From: Sulfurimonas sp.
Lineage (GTDB): Bacteria; Campylobacterota; Campylobacteria; Campylobacterales; Sulfurimonadaceae
Assembly: GCA_027068455.1 (NCBI GenBank)
Contig: JAMOSN010000027.1
Coordinates: 1 to 59,908, forward strand
DNA: 59,908 nucleotides
Direction: 5' to 3'
Of the stretch, positions 8,889 to 18,113 are shown one piece after another. Each line of letters starts with the position of its first letter. Position 1 is the stretch's first letter. A model generated the notes under the pieces. It was not told the origin of the DNA. It saw nothing but the letters and a program-made list of their open reading frames with translations, and did not search any database. Both the position numbers and the translations under genes were made by a program.

Positions 8889-9421
8889 TGGTTTGTGTCA
8901 ATAAATTAGAATCGATTTTAGAAGAGGATGGTATTATATTTTTGAGTTATGGAGGTTCTTTTACACAATCTTTAATAGCTGGAATGACAGGTGTTTTGGA
9001 AAAAGAGGTGGAGGAAGCAGAACTTTCGATGAAAACCTCAAACAATATTTTTGTGGTATTTATTGAATTGGCACAAAATATTATGAACTATTCAAAAAAG
9101 ATGAACAACAGTATCCGATTTGATCCTAAAGGTCTTATTTATGTTGGTAAAAAAGAGAATCAGTATTTTGTTTGTAGTCAAAATATTATCTCATCACATG
9201 ATAAACAGAAGATAGAATCACGATTGGCAGAGATTGTAAAGTTATCTCAAGAGGAGCTCAAAGCACTCTATAAAGAGGTGCGAAGAAGTGGAAAAAACTC
9301 TCATGATAAAGGTGGTGGACTGGGATTTTTGGAAATTGCCAGAAAAGTGCAAAATATAGAGTTTGAATTTGAAGCATTGTCAGATGAAAAACTTTACTTT
9401 AAACTGTGTGCAATGGTTTAG
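8888..9421 (+). CDS. siaB: SiaB-family protein kinase
   Basis: 177 aa. The start ISFSYGG-like block (FLSYGGSFTQSLIAGMTGVLEKEVEE) and an N-box-like FIELAQNIMNYSKKM (Glu60, Asn64) match SiaB-type kinases, which have a GHKL ATPase fold and phosphorylate SiaC. A glycine-rich KGGGLGFLEIARK near the C-terminus resembles the ATP-lid. In P. aeruginosa the partners are the phosphatase SiaA and the diguanylate cyclase SiaD; neither is adjacent here. Start ATG overlaps the kinase stop by one base. Confidence 0.85.
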   Translation: MVCVNKLESILEEDGIIFLSYGGSFTQSLIAGMTGVLEKEVEEAELSMKTSNNIFVVFIELAQNIMNYSKKMNNSIRFDPKGLIYVGKKENQYFVCSQNIISSHDKQKIESRLAEIVKLSQEELKALYKEVRRSGKNSHDKGGGLGFLEIARKVQNIEFEFEALSDEKLYFKLCAMV

Positions 9422-9447
9422 TGTCTAAGGGTTAAGTAAAAATTGAT

Positions 9448-9453
9448 TATAAT
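9448..9453 (+). promoter_or_regulatory. -10 box upstream of the small Cys protein - lipoprotein - nfo operon
   Basis: TATAAT lies 28 nt before the ATG at 9482 and just after the siaB stop, so these three genes probably have their own promoter. Confidence 0.5.
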
Positions 9454-9481
9454 TTCAGAAATTTTTTCAAGGATGTAAATA

Positions 9482-9643
9482 ATGGCACAAGTACCAGAGA
9501 ATATTGGATGTGATAATAAAGAGTGTATAGTAAAAGATGAATGTAAGCGTCAGGTGATTGCTAACAATGGTACGGCTGTAGAAGTGAAAACTTTTGGAGG
9601 CACACCAACGAAAAAATGTGGTAAGTTTTTGCCTATAGATTAA
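9482..9643 (+). CDS. Small cysteine-containing protein (53 aa), function unknown
   Basis: A short reading frame with a strong ribosome binding site (AAGGA, 8 nt spacing) and a TATAAT box just upstream. The 53-residue product is soluble and holds four cysteines: C-x4-C-x6-C in the first 22 residues and one more in KKCGKF near the end. These could bind a metal or form disulfides; no known family was recognised. Its stop overlaps the lipoprotein ATG by one base (TAATG), supporting real translation. It may be part of a repair or stress operon with nfo (inference). Confidence 0.7.
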   Translation: MAQVPENIGCDNKECIVKDECKRQVIANNGTAVEVKTFGGTPTKKCGKFLPID

Positions 9644-10122
9644 TGAAACTTTTTTTTACATTTGTACTCTTTAGTATATTTATAGGTGGTTGTAGTATAA
9701 AAAACTACAACCATACCTCTACAAAACTTCTTACTTTAAAAACCAAAAAACTTAAATTTTCAGATATTGCCTATCTTCGTCACAGTGAGGATGCTATAGA
9801 ACTTGATCTTTTTGTTGCAGGAAAGATGGTGAGCCGTTTTCATATTAACCATCTTATCTGTGTAGAAAATGAAGGGTGTCTAAGCAAAGGCTCTTTTAAT
9901 GAAGAGTATTTAACACGCTATTACCCAGATGATACTCTTCAAAATATACTTCTAGGACGTGAGATATATCAAGGAAAGAACAAACAAAGACTTGATGATG
10001 GTTTTATGCAGCTTATCAACACGCAAGATGTTGCCATTAAATATAAAGTGACATCAAAAAGTATTTATTTTAAAGATAAAAAGAACCATATACTTATAAA
10101 AATCAAGGATTTACAACAATGA
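9643..10122 (+). CDS. Putative lipoprotein, function unknown
   Basis: 159 aa beginning with a lipoprotein signal peptide: [17 protein letters not shown], lipobox IGGC, so Cys17 is the likely lipidated residue. The mature part is lysine-rich and has one cysteine pair ([16 protein letters not shown]). No known domain was recognised. It overlaps the gene before it by one base and nfo by four (ATGA), so it is translated as part of the three-gene operon. Confidence 0.75.
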   Translation: MKLFFTFVLFSIFIGGCSIKNYNHTSTKLLTLKTKKLKFSDIAYLRHSEDAIELDLFVAGKMVSRFHINHLICVENEGCLSKGSFNEEYLTRYYPDDTLQNILLGREIYQGKNKQRLDDGFMQLINTQDVAIKYKVTSKSIYFKDKKNHILIKIKDLQQ

Positions 10123-11012
10123 AACACAATAAGTTTGTAGGTGCACATGTCAGTGCTAGTGGTGGTGTGTTCAATGCTGTTAAAAATGCTGAGGCGATAG
10201 GAGCAAAAGCGTTTGCTCTTTTTACGAAAAATCAAAAAAGATGGGATGCAAAACCTCTTGATGCAAAAACATTGGATAAATGGTTTCAAGCGCTTGAGGA
10301 GAGCGGCATAGAACCTAAGCATATTTTACCTCATGACAGTTATCTTATAAACCTAGGTCATCCAGAAGAGGAGAAGCTGATAAAAAGTAGAAACGCTTTT
10401 GTTGATGAACTCCAAAGATGTGAGATCTTAGGACTTGAGAGACTTAACTTTCATCCTGGAAGTCATCTTGTCAAACTCTCAGCAAAAGAGAAAAGAGATG
10501 AGTTGCGTGTTGCTGAGGTGGAAAATGCCTGTCTTAATGTAATTGCAGAATCTATTAACATCGCACTAGATAAAACAAATGGTGTCAAAGCTGTGATTGA
10601 AAATACAGCAGGTCAGGGAACAAACTTAGGATACAAGTTTGAGCATCTTGCATATATAATCGATAAAGTGGAAGATAAAAGCAGAGTGGGTGTATGTATA
10701 GACACATGCCATATGTTTACAGCAGGATATGATATACGAACACGCGAAACGTATGATGCTACTTGGCAAGAGTTTGACAATATCGTAGGGTTTGAATACC
10801 TAAGTGGTATGCATATCAATGACTCAAAGCCACCACTTGGCAGTCGTGTTGACAGACACCACTCTTTAGGTGAAGGTGAGATTGGTCTTGATGCTTTTAG
10901 ATTTATTATGAATGATGAGAGAATGGATGATATACCACTTGTACTTGAGACCATAGATGAAAGTATTTGGGCTCAAGAGATAGAGATGCTTTACTCTTTT
11001 ATACAAGAGTAA
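10119..11012 (+). CDS. nfo: Endonuclease IV
   Basis: 297 aa AP endonuclease that cuts 5' to abasic sites in base-excision repair. The TIM-barrel family motifs are all present in order: [72 protein letters not shown] and LVLETID. These carry the histidine, glutamate and aspartate ligands of the three-zinc site. Length and motifs are normal for Nfo. ATG overlaps the lipoprotein stop (ATGA). Confidence 0.96.
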   Translation: MKHNKFVGAHVSASGGVFNAVKNAEAIGAKAFALFTKNQKRWDAKPLDAKTLDKWFQALEESGIEPKHILPHDSYLINLGHPEEEKLIKSRNAFVDELQRCEILGLERLNFHPGSHLVKLSAKEKRDELRVAEVENACLNVIAESINIALDKTNGVKAVIENTAGQGTNLGYKFEHLAYIIDKVEDKSRVGVCIDTCHMFTAGYDIRTRETYDATWQEFDNIVGFEYLSGMHINDSKPPLGSRVDRHHSLGEGEIGLDAFRFIMNDERMDDIPLVLETIDESIWAQEIEMLYSFIQE

Positions 11013-11027
11013 AACATCGTTGTTGTT

Positions 11028-13052
11028 TTAATAGTTAGTATCTAGAAGTGTTGCATCAGGAATAGTGATTGCTGCCCCTTTTGCATAGATGAAAGCAGCA
11101 GTTTGTGTTTGCATACTTGTAGTCGCAGTTAATGATGCTGATGGATCAAGAATAGAACTGTGATCTCCTACATTATAACGAGCGGTTTTATTTGGTGTGA
11201 CATTGTCACCTGTATCTCCTTGAAGTGTTGGAGCTTGTAGATAAGCTACAAGAGGATCTGTTCCTGCCAATGGAGCAGTTGGCACCTTGTTTGGAATCAC
11301 TTGGTCAGGAAGATTACCATTGCCACCTACGACTTCAATAGCGAGTATTTTTTGTGTTGCGCCTACCTTCATGGCATAGTTAATAGGGTCAGCATCATCT
11401 AAAACAGTTTGTGTTGAAAGGATAAAGGCTGCATAGTCACTCGTTCCCTTTATAACTCCTTTACTTGCTAATCCAGCTTCTATAACGGGACCAAAGGAAG
11501 CAGAATTATTCAGGAGCTCTGCAATGCCGCCACCTGGCATAGCCAGTGTAACACTCTCTAAGTTCGTATGCGCGAAGAAACCAAAAGGTGCCATAGTTCC
11601 AAGTGAGTGCCCAACAAAAGCAACACGTGTTGGGTCAAATTTTGTTCCATCTGCTGCAACAACAGCTCCAAAACTGTTTTTTAATGCAATAAGATCAGAT
11701 GTTGTTTGGCGCATATTGTCACGTGAGCTTAATGGTGAAGCTAAGTTGATATAATGGATACCTGAGTCATCTATAATACCATCTGGTCCCGCTGCACTAG
11801 TTACATTGTTCATAAGATCCAAATCAAATGTTCTCTCATAAGTAGCCATATAAAGACCGTTTGTTGTATCTGTGATACCATGAAGTGGCAGATCGATAGC
11901 AACAGCAGCGTAACCAGTATTTGCAATAGCTTCAGAGATAGCTAAAAGATTTGTACGGTTTTGTGTAATACCGTGTTGAAAAATAACAACAGGCCATCCA
12001 CTAGCTGGCATAGAGAGATTTTTTGGAATAGTGACAAGAACTGGAATGGTTACAGTTGCATTGAGTTCAGGCATAGTTGTTGTTGAAGAGTTAAACTCAA
12101 AAGATATTGTAAGTGGAGCAGTGTCATGATTATTTGTTGCTTTTGCAAGGTAATAAGGAACACCAGAGAGAGTTCCTGCATATACTTCAGCATTTCCACT
12201 CATATCTGAAGAACCAATCATATCTTTAGAAGTTAGGTTTGTATCAACTAGACCCATAACAGCACTCTTGTTTGCATCAGCAAATGCCTGTGCAACAGCG
12301 CCTATGGTTTGTGTTTGAAAACTCCAAGCTGCTACTATATCATTACGATTTAATCCACCTTGAGCCACTGCATAACCAATCATAGCCTGTGTAAGTTGAC
12401 GGATACCTTCTAGCGTAGTTGCACTTTCAATATCAAGAGAGGTATGATTCCCTGTTGCATCAACAAGAGGTGTTGTTTGTAGTAAAAGTTCAGAAGCGAT
12501 ATCTGGTGCAATTGGTTGTGCACGGTTGTTGGTAATCCCTTTTGTTAAGACAACCATATAGTTTTGGTGACTTTTTAAAGGTTTAATAGGAAGTATTACT
12601 ATTTTATTTCCACTTATGGTTGCGACATAGTCAACACCAAAACTCAATGTTGAAGTGATTGAAGTTATAAGAGGTACACCCCCTGTAGCAGCACTTGCTG
12701 TTGCACTGATTTCATACACTTTTAAACCTGTTGCCAAAGTAGAAGCATTTATCTCACCTGTAAAACTTACACTGATAGGTGATGATGTTGAGAAACCATC
12801 AAGTGTATTAAGAGCACTCTTTATTGGAGCATCACTGGCTGAGGGATCGTATGGAATGTTGAGTGTTCCGTCAGTTGACCCACTATAGAGAATGTTATTT
12901 GGATAAGGAATATCACCATTAGTTGAATCAAAAACTATATAAGCTCCAGCTTCATAGGGTGCTTCCAGATTAACTGTTGTTGATGAGTTGTTATCCCCAC
13001 AGCCTGTGATTAAAAATAATCCTACTATAAAAGAGAGAAATAGGTTTTTCAT
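11028..13052 (-). CDS. VolA/Pla-1-type surface lipase lipoprotein
   Basis: 674 aa from ATG 13052, which has AAGGAG at 7 nt spacing; the longer frame adds an unlikely N-terminus. The signal peptide ends in lipobox ITGC (MKNLFLSFIVGLFLITGC). The first half resembles the bacterial virulence-factor lipase N-terminal domain (IVFDSTNGDIPYPNNIL, VLTKGI). The second half is an alpha/beta hydrolase: VVIFQHGITQNR, a nucleophile elbow FVGHSLG with Ser483, and GDHSSILDPSAS near the end, a plausible catalytic His region. In Vibrio cholerae VolA is a surface lysophospholipase working with FadL; here a FadL gene is divergent. Probable promoter TGCTATAAT at 13080-13085 (minus). Confidence 0.85.
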   Translation of the reverse strand: MKNLFLSFIVGLFLITGCGDNNSSTTVNLEAPYEAGAYIVFDSTNGDIPYPNNILYSGSTDGTLNIPYDPSASDAPIKSALNTLDGFSTSSPISVSFTGEINASTLATGLKVYEISATASAATGGVPLITSITSTLSFGVDYVATISGNKIVILPIKPLKSHQNYMVVLTKGITNNRAQPIAPDIASELLLQTTPLVDATGNHTSLDIESATTLEGIRQLTQAMIGYAVAQGGLNRNDIVAAWSFQTQTIGAVAQAFADANKSAVMGLVDTNLTSKDMIGSSDMSGNAEVYAGTLSGVPYYLAKATNNHDTAPLTISFEFNSSTTTMPELNATVTIPVLVTIPKNLSMPASGWPVVIFQHGITQNRTNLLAISEAIANTGYAAVAIDLPLHGITDTTNGLYMATYERTFDLDLMNNVTSAAGPDGIIDDSGIHYINLASPLSSRDNMRQTTSDLIALKNSFGAVVAADGTKFDPTRVAFVGHSLGTMAPFGFFAHTNLESVTLAMPGGGIAELLNNSASFGPVIEAGLASKGVIKGTSDYAAFILSTQTVLDDADPINYAMKVGATQKILAIEVVGGNGNLPDQVIPNKVPTAPLAGTDPLVAYLQAPTLQGDTGDNVTPNKTARYNVGDHSSILDPSASLTATTSMQTQTAAFIYAKGAAITIPDATLLDTNY

Positions 13053-13079
13053 AAGATAGCTCCTTGTAAATTGAGATTC

Positions 13080-13085
13080 ATTATA
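13080..13085 (-). promoter_or_regulatory. Extended -10 box for the lipase gene
   Basis: Reads TGCTATAAT on the minus strand, 28 nt upstream of the lipase ATG at 13052. Confidence 0.55.
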
Positions 13086-13218
13086 GCAATTAGCAAATAT
13101 AATATTATTAAATGTGTAAAAAAAATTATAAATTTTTAAAATATTGTGTAACTTCTTCAAATATCTCTTAGAATTTGGTACTATTTTACAATTAACTATA
13201 AATATGATTGGAGAAGAT

Positions 13219-14418
13219 ATGAGAAAATTAGCACTAATGTCACTTGCTGTGTCGTGTTCTTTATTTGCTGGAGGATATAAAATCCCAGAAGTTTCTACAA
13301 ATGGTGTTGCATTAAGTGCTGCTAATATTGCTCACGGACATGGTGCTGATACTGCTTACTATAATCCAGCGAATATGGCTTTTATGGCTGATGAAGAGAT
13401 AGAAGCGGATTTAATATATATTGGTCTTGAGAGTGTTCACTATCAGGGTAAGGTTGCGGGTAGCAACACGCAATACAGTATAGATTCTGAATCTGAAAAC
13501 TTTTTTATCCCCTCTTTGAATTATGTTTCTAAAAAACTTGGAGAGAATAATGCAAGATTTGGTATTAGTATAGTTGTTCCAGGTGGACTTTCAAAAAGAT
13601 GGACTGATTCTCCTGCAATAGATAAGGCACAAGAATTTACATTGGAGATAGTAGAGATAAATCCAACATTTTCATTGCCATTGAGTGATACACTTGCCAT
13701 AGCATTTGGATTTCGAATAGTAAGTACATCGGGAGTTGTAAAAAGTTCTGCTGCAATCTCTCGTGATATGACAGGTGATACTATAAATTATGGTTATAAC
13801 CTTGCATTAGCATATAAACCGATGAAAAACTTAGAATTGGGTATGACCTATAGATCGAAAGTAAATCTAACTGTAGAAGGAAATGCTAAACTCTACTCTC
13901 CTACAGGTTTGGCATATGATGGTGGAGGGAGTGTTCAAGTTCCTCTGCCAGCGTTTGCAACTCTTGGTGTTGCTTATACACTTGAGACAAAAACAACAAT
14001 CGAAGTGGTATATGAAAGAAATATATGGTCATCATATAAAACGCTTGATTTTGATTATGTAGGTAATATTGGCAATTTAACTCCTTATTTTGATGACCCT
14101 ATAGCAAAAGACTGGAAAGATACAAGTGCATATCGTCTTGGCATAACCCAAGAGCTTCAAGAGTGGACACTCATGGGTGGGTGTGTTTATGATGAATCAC
14201 CTGTTCCAGATAAAAGTTTAAGTTTTGAGCTACCAGATTCTAACTCTTTTTCTGTCTCATTAGGTGCTCGTTATCAATATAATGATAATATAAATATAGG
14301 ACTTTCTGCACTTTATTCTATGCGTGATGCACGCAGTGTAAGCAATAATGATTTAACTGGTGAGTTCTCAGGTGGAAATATATTGATTGTTTCTGCTGGT
14401 TTAGGATATAAATTTTAA
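13219..14418 (+). CDS. fadL: FadL/OmpP1-family outer-membrane transporter
   Basis: About 399 aa from ATG 13219 (GGAGAAG just upstream), giving a clean signal peptide MRKLALMSLAVSCSLFAGG. The mature N-terminus (YKIPEVSTNGVALSAANIAHGHGADTAYYNPANMAF) matches the FadL hatch region, and the protein ends in GLGYKF, typical of outer-membrane beta-barrels. It probably moves long-chain fatty acids or other hydrophobic compounds into the periplasm. Divergent from the VolA-like lipase. A weak TTGGTA-16-TATAAA promoter is possible at 13175-13202. The next gene starts 8 nt after the stop. Confidence 0.88.
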   Translation: MRKLALMSLAVSCSLFAGGYKIPEVSTNGVALSAANIAHGHGADTAYYNPANMAFMADEEIEADLIYIGLESVHYQGKVAGSNTQYSIDSESENFFIPSLNYVSKKLGENNARFGISIVVPGGLSKRWTDSPAIDKAQEFTLEIVEINPTFSLPLSDTLAIAFGFRIVSTSGVVKSSAAISRDMTGDTINYGYNLALAYKPMKNLELGMTYRSKVNLTVEGNAKLYSPTGLAYDGGGSVQVPLPAFATLGVAYTLETKTTIEVVYERNIWSSYKTLDFDYVGNIGNLTPYFDDPIAKDWKDTSAYRLGITQELQEWTLMGGCVYDESPVPDKSLSFELPDSNSFSVSLGARYQYNDNINIGLSALYSMRDARSVSNNDLTGEFSGGNILIVSAGLGYKF

Positions 14419-14426
14419 GGAAATAT

Positions 14427-16163
14427 TTGAAGGCATTAGTTGATTTTTTAGATACAAAAGAGATACAAAAGAGTGCAATCTTTGTCCATCTTAAATGCAG
14501 TGTAACAGAAGCAAAAATGTTACGCTATATCGCCAAAAAATATGTGGCAGGACAGGATGATGTTCTTGTTCTTTCACTTTTGGAGGAGATGTTTGAGACT
14601 AAAGAGTATCAACATCTTAAACATTTGAGTGAAGTGAAAAATCTTCTTGAACTTGGATGGTTGCATCAGCAAAGTTTTACTCCAATGAAAATTTCAGAAG
14701 TTACACATTTAGAGCTTCTTAATACTGCTGTTGGTTTGACTCCCGCATTTTTAAAGCTTTTAGAAGATGGTACGCTTGATCTTGATTTACCAGATATCAA
14801 ACCCTACGGTGATCATCTGGAATATTTACAAGATCAGTTTTTTCGAATAGAACTGTATCAAAAGATGTCTGTTATTCGTCAAAATGTACATGAGCACTCT
14901 TTGGGAATAGACAGACTGCAAAACAAACTACAGCTTCTTGAGAAACGTATTGAAGAAAGAGTTGCCCAAACTTCCGAAAATCTCGTGCTTGATAAGTTTT
15001 TTAAACAAAAAAAGATGTCCAATTATGAACAGGTGATTTTTATCGCTTTGCTTCGTGAAGAGTATAGTGCAACCGATGCATCATTGCGGGATATGAACAC
15101 TTTGATAGATTTAATCTCTGTAGATGAATATGAACGTATTAAAAACCGCTCGTTACTTGAGGAAGGTTCTAACCTTGTAAGCAACGGAATTATAGATTAC
15201 GAGGAGATGCTTAATCCTTTTGGTGGAATAAGCCGCTCTTTTTATATTGTAGATGATGTATTACAAAGTATTATCCATCCTCAAAAAACAAAAAAAGTAA
15301 CACGTCTCAAACTTAATGCTCTTATTGCTGAGCAGGATATATTTGAACTTGTAGAATCTGAAACCTCTTTAGATGATGTGGTTCTTAATGACAAAACAAG
15401 GCAAACACTTCATAACCTTATGCAACAAGTGGATAAAGAGGTGGTAGCTCGACTTGTTAAGTGGGGTATTAAAGATAAAAAGAGTGGTATTGACGCTCGC
15501 ATCATCTTTTATGGTGCAGCTGGAACTGGTAAAACGATGACAGCATACTCTTTGGCAAAATCATTAAAGCGTCAAGTATTGGCTTTTGATTGTTCTAAAA
15601 TTCTCTCTATGTATGTGGGAGAAAGTGAAAAAAATGTACGTAAAATTTTTGATACATTCTATGAACTGAGTGAAAAAACAAAAACCGAACCTATTTTACT
15701 TCTTAATGAAGCAGATCAATTCTTGGGTGCAAGAAGCTCTGGAACTATTACAGGTGCAGATCAGATGCATAACCAGATGCAAAATATCTTTTTAGAACAG
15801 ATTGAAAACTTTAAAGGGATGCTCATTGCTACAACAAACCTTCTCGAAAATATAGACAAAGCATTTTCACGAAGATTTAATTACAAGATAGAGTTTAAAA
15901 AACCAGACTTTAAACAACGTATGGAACTTTGGGAAAAGATGTTACCCAAAGAAGCACCATTTGAGGATGGTTTTGATATCCAAAAGTTGGCAAAATATGC
16001 TTTAACTGGTGGGCAGATACATCTTATTGTAAAGAACACTGCTTATAAAGTTGCAGTAAAAGAGAATCCCGTTTTTACAATGGATGATTTTTTCGATGAG
16101 ATTAATCGGGAAAAAGATGCCAGTTTTGACAGTGAAAAATCTATGGGTTTTTTAAATAGTTAG
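14427..16163 (+). CDS. AAA family ATPase
   Basis: 578 aa with a TTG start supported by AAGGA 5 nt upstream. Residues 1-~340 are helical, with a coiled-coil-like stretch (LQNKLQLLEKRIEERVAQ), and match no domain I know. The C-terminal third is a single AAA module: Walker A IFYGAAGTGKTMTAYSLAK, a pore-like ILSMYVGESEKNVRKIF, Walker B ILLLNEADQFLGARSSG in which Asn replaces the usual first acidic residue, and an arginine-finger region AFSRRFNYKIEF. Closest in style to CDC48/FtsH-like remodelers. Substrate unknown. It sits 8 nt after fadL, so co-transcription is likely. Confidence 0.85.
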   Translation: MKALVDFLDTKEIQKSAIFVHLKCSVTEAKMLRYIAKKYVAGQDDVLVLSLLEEMFETKEYQHLKHLSEVKNLLELGWLHQQSFTPMKISEVTHLELLNTAVGLTPAFLKLLEDGTLDLDLPDIKPYGDHLEYLQDQFFRIELYQKMSVIRQNVHEHSLGIDRLQNKLQLLEKRIEERVAQTSENLVLDKFFKQKKMSNYEQVIFIALLREEYSATDASLRDMNTLIDLISVDEYERIKNRSLLEEGSNLVSNGIIDYEEMLNPFGGISRSFYIVDDVLQSIIHPQKTKKVTRLKLNALIAEQDIFELVESETSLDDVVLNDKTRQTLHNLMQQVDKEVVARLVKWGIKDKKSGIDARIIFYGAAGTGKTMTAYSLAKSLKRQVLAFDCSKILSMYVGESEKNVRKIFDTFYELSEKTKTEPILLLNEADQFLGARSSGTITGADQMHNQMQNIFLEQIENFKGMLIATTNLLENIDKAFSRRFNYKIEFKKPDFKQRMELWEKMLPKEAPFEDGFDIQKLAKYALTGGQIHLIVKNTAYKVAVKENPVFTMDDFFDEINREKDASFDSEKSMGFLNS

Positions 16164-16183
16164 ATTCTATATTACAAATTTAC

Positions 16184-16213
16184 ACACTCTTTTTTCTTTT
16201 AAAAAAGGAGTGT
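16184..16213 (+). terminator. Hairpin after the AAA ATPase gene
   Basis: ACACTCTTTTTT (16184-16195) pairs with AAAAAAGGAGTGT (16201-16213) with one bulged G and a CTTTT loop. It lies 21 nt after the stop codon. There is no U-run directly after it, so it may act as an mRNA 3' end hairpin or a weak terminator. Confidence 0.4.
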
Positions 16214-16360
16214 AGCAATAAGTGACATTTCTCACCACTTCTTTCTCATAAAACTTTTTTTTAATCTTCATTTTGATATAGTGCAGTAACTGTTTTTTCT
16301 AATAACAAATGAAGAAGAGTGCCCACACGGGCTTTGTTCTTTAGTGTTAGAAGACAAATA

Positions 16361-16366
16361 TATAAT
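16361..16366 (+). promoter_or_regulatory. -10 box for the nuo operon
   Basis: TATAAT at 16361-16366 in the 251-nt gap before nuoA; a second AT-rich box TATAAA is at 16381-16386. I see no clear -35 or operator. Besides the hairpin at 16184-16213 and this box, the gap holds nothing convincing. Confidence 0.4.
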
Positions 16367-16414
16367 TGAGTTATGTTTTTTATAAAATTAACTCATATTT
16401 AAAAGGTAGGTTAT

Positions 16415-16804
16415 ATGGATCATATAGTGACTTCAAATCCGTATTTTGGGGTATTTGTACTTTTTGTTATAACATTTGGTGCATTTACAGCGACAACGGT
16501 AATCGCTCGTTTGGCGAGTCGGGCGTTAGCTGCTAAAGATAGTGAGAAAATCAAGCTTTCTGTTTACGAATGTGGACCTGAAGTAACAAAGCAACCTAAT
16601 AGAGTTTCTCCACAGTTTTATCTTTTTGCATTGCTTTTTTTACTTTTTGATGTAGAAATCGTATTTATGTTCCCATGGGCAGTTGACTTTAAAGTTCTGG
16701 GTTGGTTTGGATTTGCTGAGATGATTATGTTTATCGTACTCTTAGCAATCGGATTTGTATATGCATGGAAAAAAGGAGCGCTAGAATGGCACAACATAAA
16801 GTAA
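16415..16804 (+). CDS. nuoA: NADH-quinone oxidoreductase subunit A
   Basis: 129 aa membrane subunit of complex I with three hydrophobic helices. Conserved features include the loop [10 protein letters not shown] and the [15 protein letters not shown] segment with acidic residues near the quinone-binding region. First gene of a 14-gene operon. It overlaps nuoB by 19 nt. Confidence 0.93.
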   Translation: MDHIVTSNPYFGVFVLFVITFGAFTATTVIARLASRALAAKDSEKIKLSVYECGPEVTKQPNRVSPQFYLFALLFLLFDVEIVFMFPWAVDFKVLGWFGFAEMIMFIVLLAIGFVYAWKKGALEWHNIK

Positions 16805-17295
16805 ATTATACACAAGATGGAGGGCTTCCTGTAGCTCTTACTTCTATTGACAAAATAGTAAACTGGGGACGTTCTAACTCCCTTTGGGCTATGACTTATG
16901 GTCTTGCGTGTTGTGGTATTGAGATGATGGCAGCGGGTGCTTCAAGATATGACTTTGACCGTTTTGGTACTATCTTTAGAGCTTCTCCACGTCAATCAGA
17001 TGTAATGATTGTTGCAGGTACTTTGACGAAGAAGCACTCGGAGTTTATTAAGCGTTTATATGATCAGATGACAGAACCTAGATGGGTTATAAGTATGGGT
17101 TCATGTGCCAATACTGGTGGTATGTTTAACACATATGCAACAGTACAGGGGGTTGATAGAATTATTCCTGTTGACTTGTATCTTCCTGGTTGTGCTCCTC
17201 GTCCTGAAACACTTCAGTATGGTGTAATGTTGCTACAGAAAAAAATTCGTGCCAATAAAGCTGGTCGTGCACAAAAAGCAAAAAGGTTGATGTAA
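16786..17295 (+). CDS. nuoB: NADH-quinone oxidoreductase subunit B
   Basis: 169 aa from ATG 16786, chosen because GGAG lies 7 nt upstream, inside nuoA. It carries the terminal cluster N2 of complex I: the tandem cysteines in [10 protein letters not shown], the third in [11 protein letters not shown] and the fourth in LPGCAPRPE. This peripheral subunit passes electrons to quinone together with NuoD. Confidence 0.96.
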   Translation: MAQHKVNYTQDGGLPVALTSIDKIVNWGRSNSLWAMTYGLACCGIEMMAAGASRYDFDRFGTIFRASPRQSDVMIVAGTLTKKHSEFIKRLYDQMTEPRWVISMGSCANTGGMFNTYATVQGVDRIIPVDLYLPGCAPRPETLQYGVMLLQKKIRANKAGRAQKAKRLM

Positions 17296-18101
17296 TGAGA
17301 GCGTATAAACCTAAAGATAATGTTCAGGCAAAAGCTTACTATACAGATAGATATTATGTTGCTCCTCAGGTTCCAAAAAGTGATGTATCTGAAGATAAAG
17401 TTTTTGCAGCAGATTTAGAAGCTATAAAAGCGAAGTTTGAAGTAAAAGAAGCGTATATTCAAGTTGAGCAAATGGTAATTTATATCAATGCTCACGATAT
17501 TTATGGTGTTCTTGAACTTATGAGAGATGAATTGGAATATACACAACTCTCAGAATTAAGTGCTATTGACTGGTTGGCAAAAAGCAATCAGTTTGAGATT
17601 TTTTATCAAATGCTTTCTATGACAAAACGTAAACGTGTGCGTGTGAAATACTTCATAGAGAATGGTCAGGCTGTTGATAGTGTTGAAAAACTTTTCCGTT
17701 CAGCTGACTGGGCAGAACGTGAGATGTATGATATGTTTGGTATTGAAGCAAATGGACATCCGTTTATGAAACGTATTCTTATGCCTTACGACTGGCAAGG
17801 ACATCCACTTCTAAAATCATATCCTTTAGAGGGTGATGAATTCGCTGCTTGGTATGAAGTGGATAAAATCTATGGAAAAGAGGCTCGTGATATTATTGGA
17901 CCAGAACTTCGTGATACAGCACGTGTTGATAGATACGATTCTGAACGTTTTGCTCGTCTTGGTTTTGAAGTACCAAAAGGGACTGAGATTACAGGTGATG
18001 AAGAGAGACATGTTGAGTCGTATCAAGAAGAGGACGGCGTGTTCTTAATTAAAAAATTAGATAAAGAGTCATCAAAAGTTATTGATGATCCTCAAAGATA
18101 G
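17295..18101 (+). CDS. nuoC: NADH-quinone oxidoreductase subunit C
   Basis: 268 aa; start overlaps the nuoB stop by one base. The family signature [45 protein letters not shown] is complete. A ~50-residue N-terminal extension precedes the usual NuoC fold, and ~50 residues follow the signature; it is not fused to NuoD, unlike in E. coli. Peripheral arm subunit of complex I. Confidence 0.95.
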   Translation: MRAYKPKDNVQAKAYYTDRYYVAPQVPKSDVSEDKVFAADLEAIKAKFEVKEAYIQVEQMVIYINAHDIYGVLELMRDELEYTQLSELSAIDWLAKSNQFEIFYQMLSMTKRKRVRVKYFIENGQAVDSVEKLFRSADWAEREMYDMFGIEANGHPFMKRILMPYDWQGHPLLKSYPLEGDEFAAWYEVDKIYGKEARDIIGPELRDTARVDRYDSERFARLGFEVPKGTEITGDEERHVESYQEEDGVFLIKKLDKESSKVIDDPQR

Positions 18102-18113
18102 GGTGGTATAAAT

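Noticed and set aside
13144..13218. Upstream extension of the FadL frame
   Set aside because: It would put residues ahead of a clean signal peptide and lacks a ribosome site; ATG 13219 is preferred.
16167..16271. 34-codon minus-strand frame in the gap before nuoA
   Set aside because: No ribosome binding site, very lysine-rich, and it overlaps the hairpin after the AAA ATPase gene; best explained as chance.
16321..16332. GCCC-ACAC-GGGC hairpin followed by TTTGTTCTTT, terminator-like
   Set aside because: Only a 4-bp stem; too weak to call.
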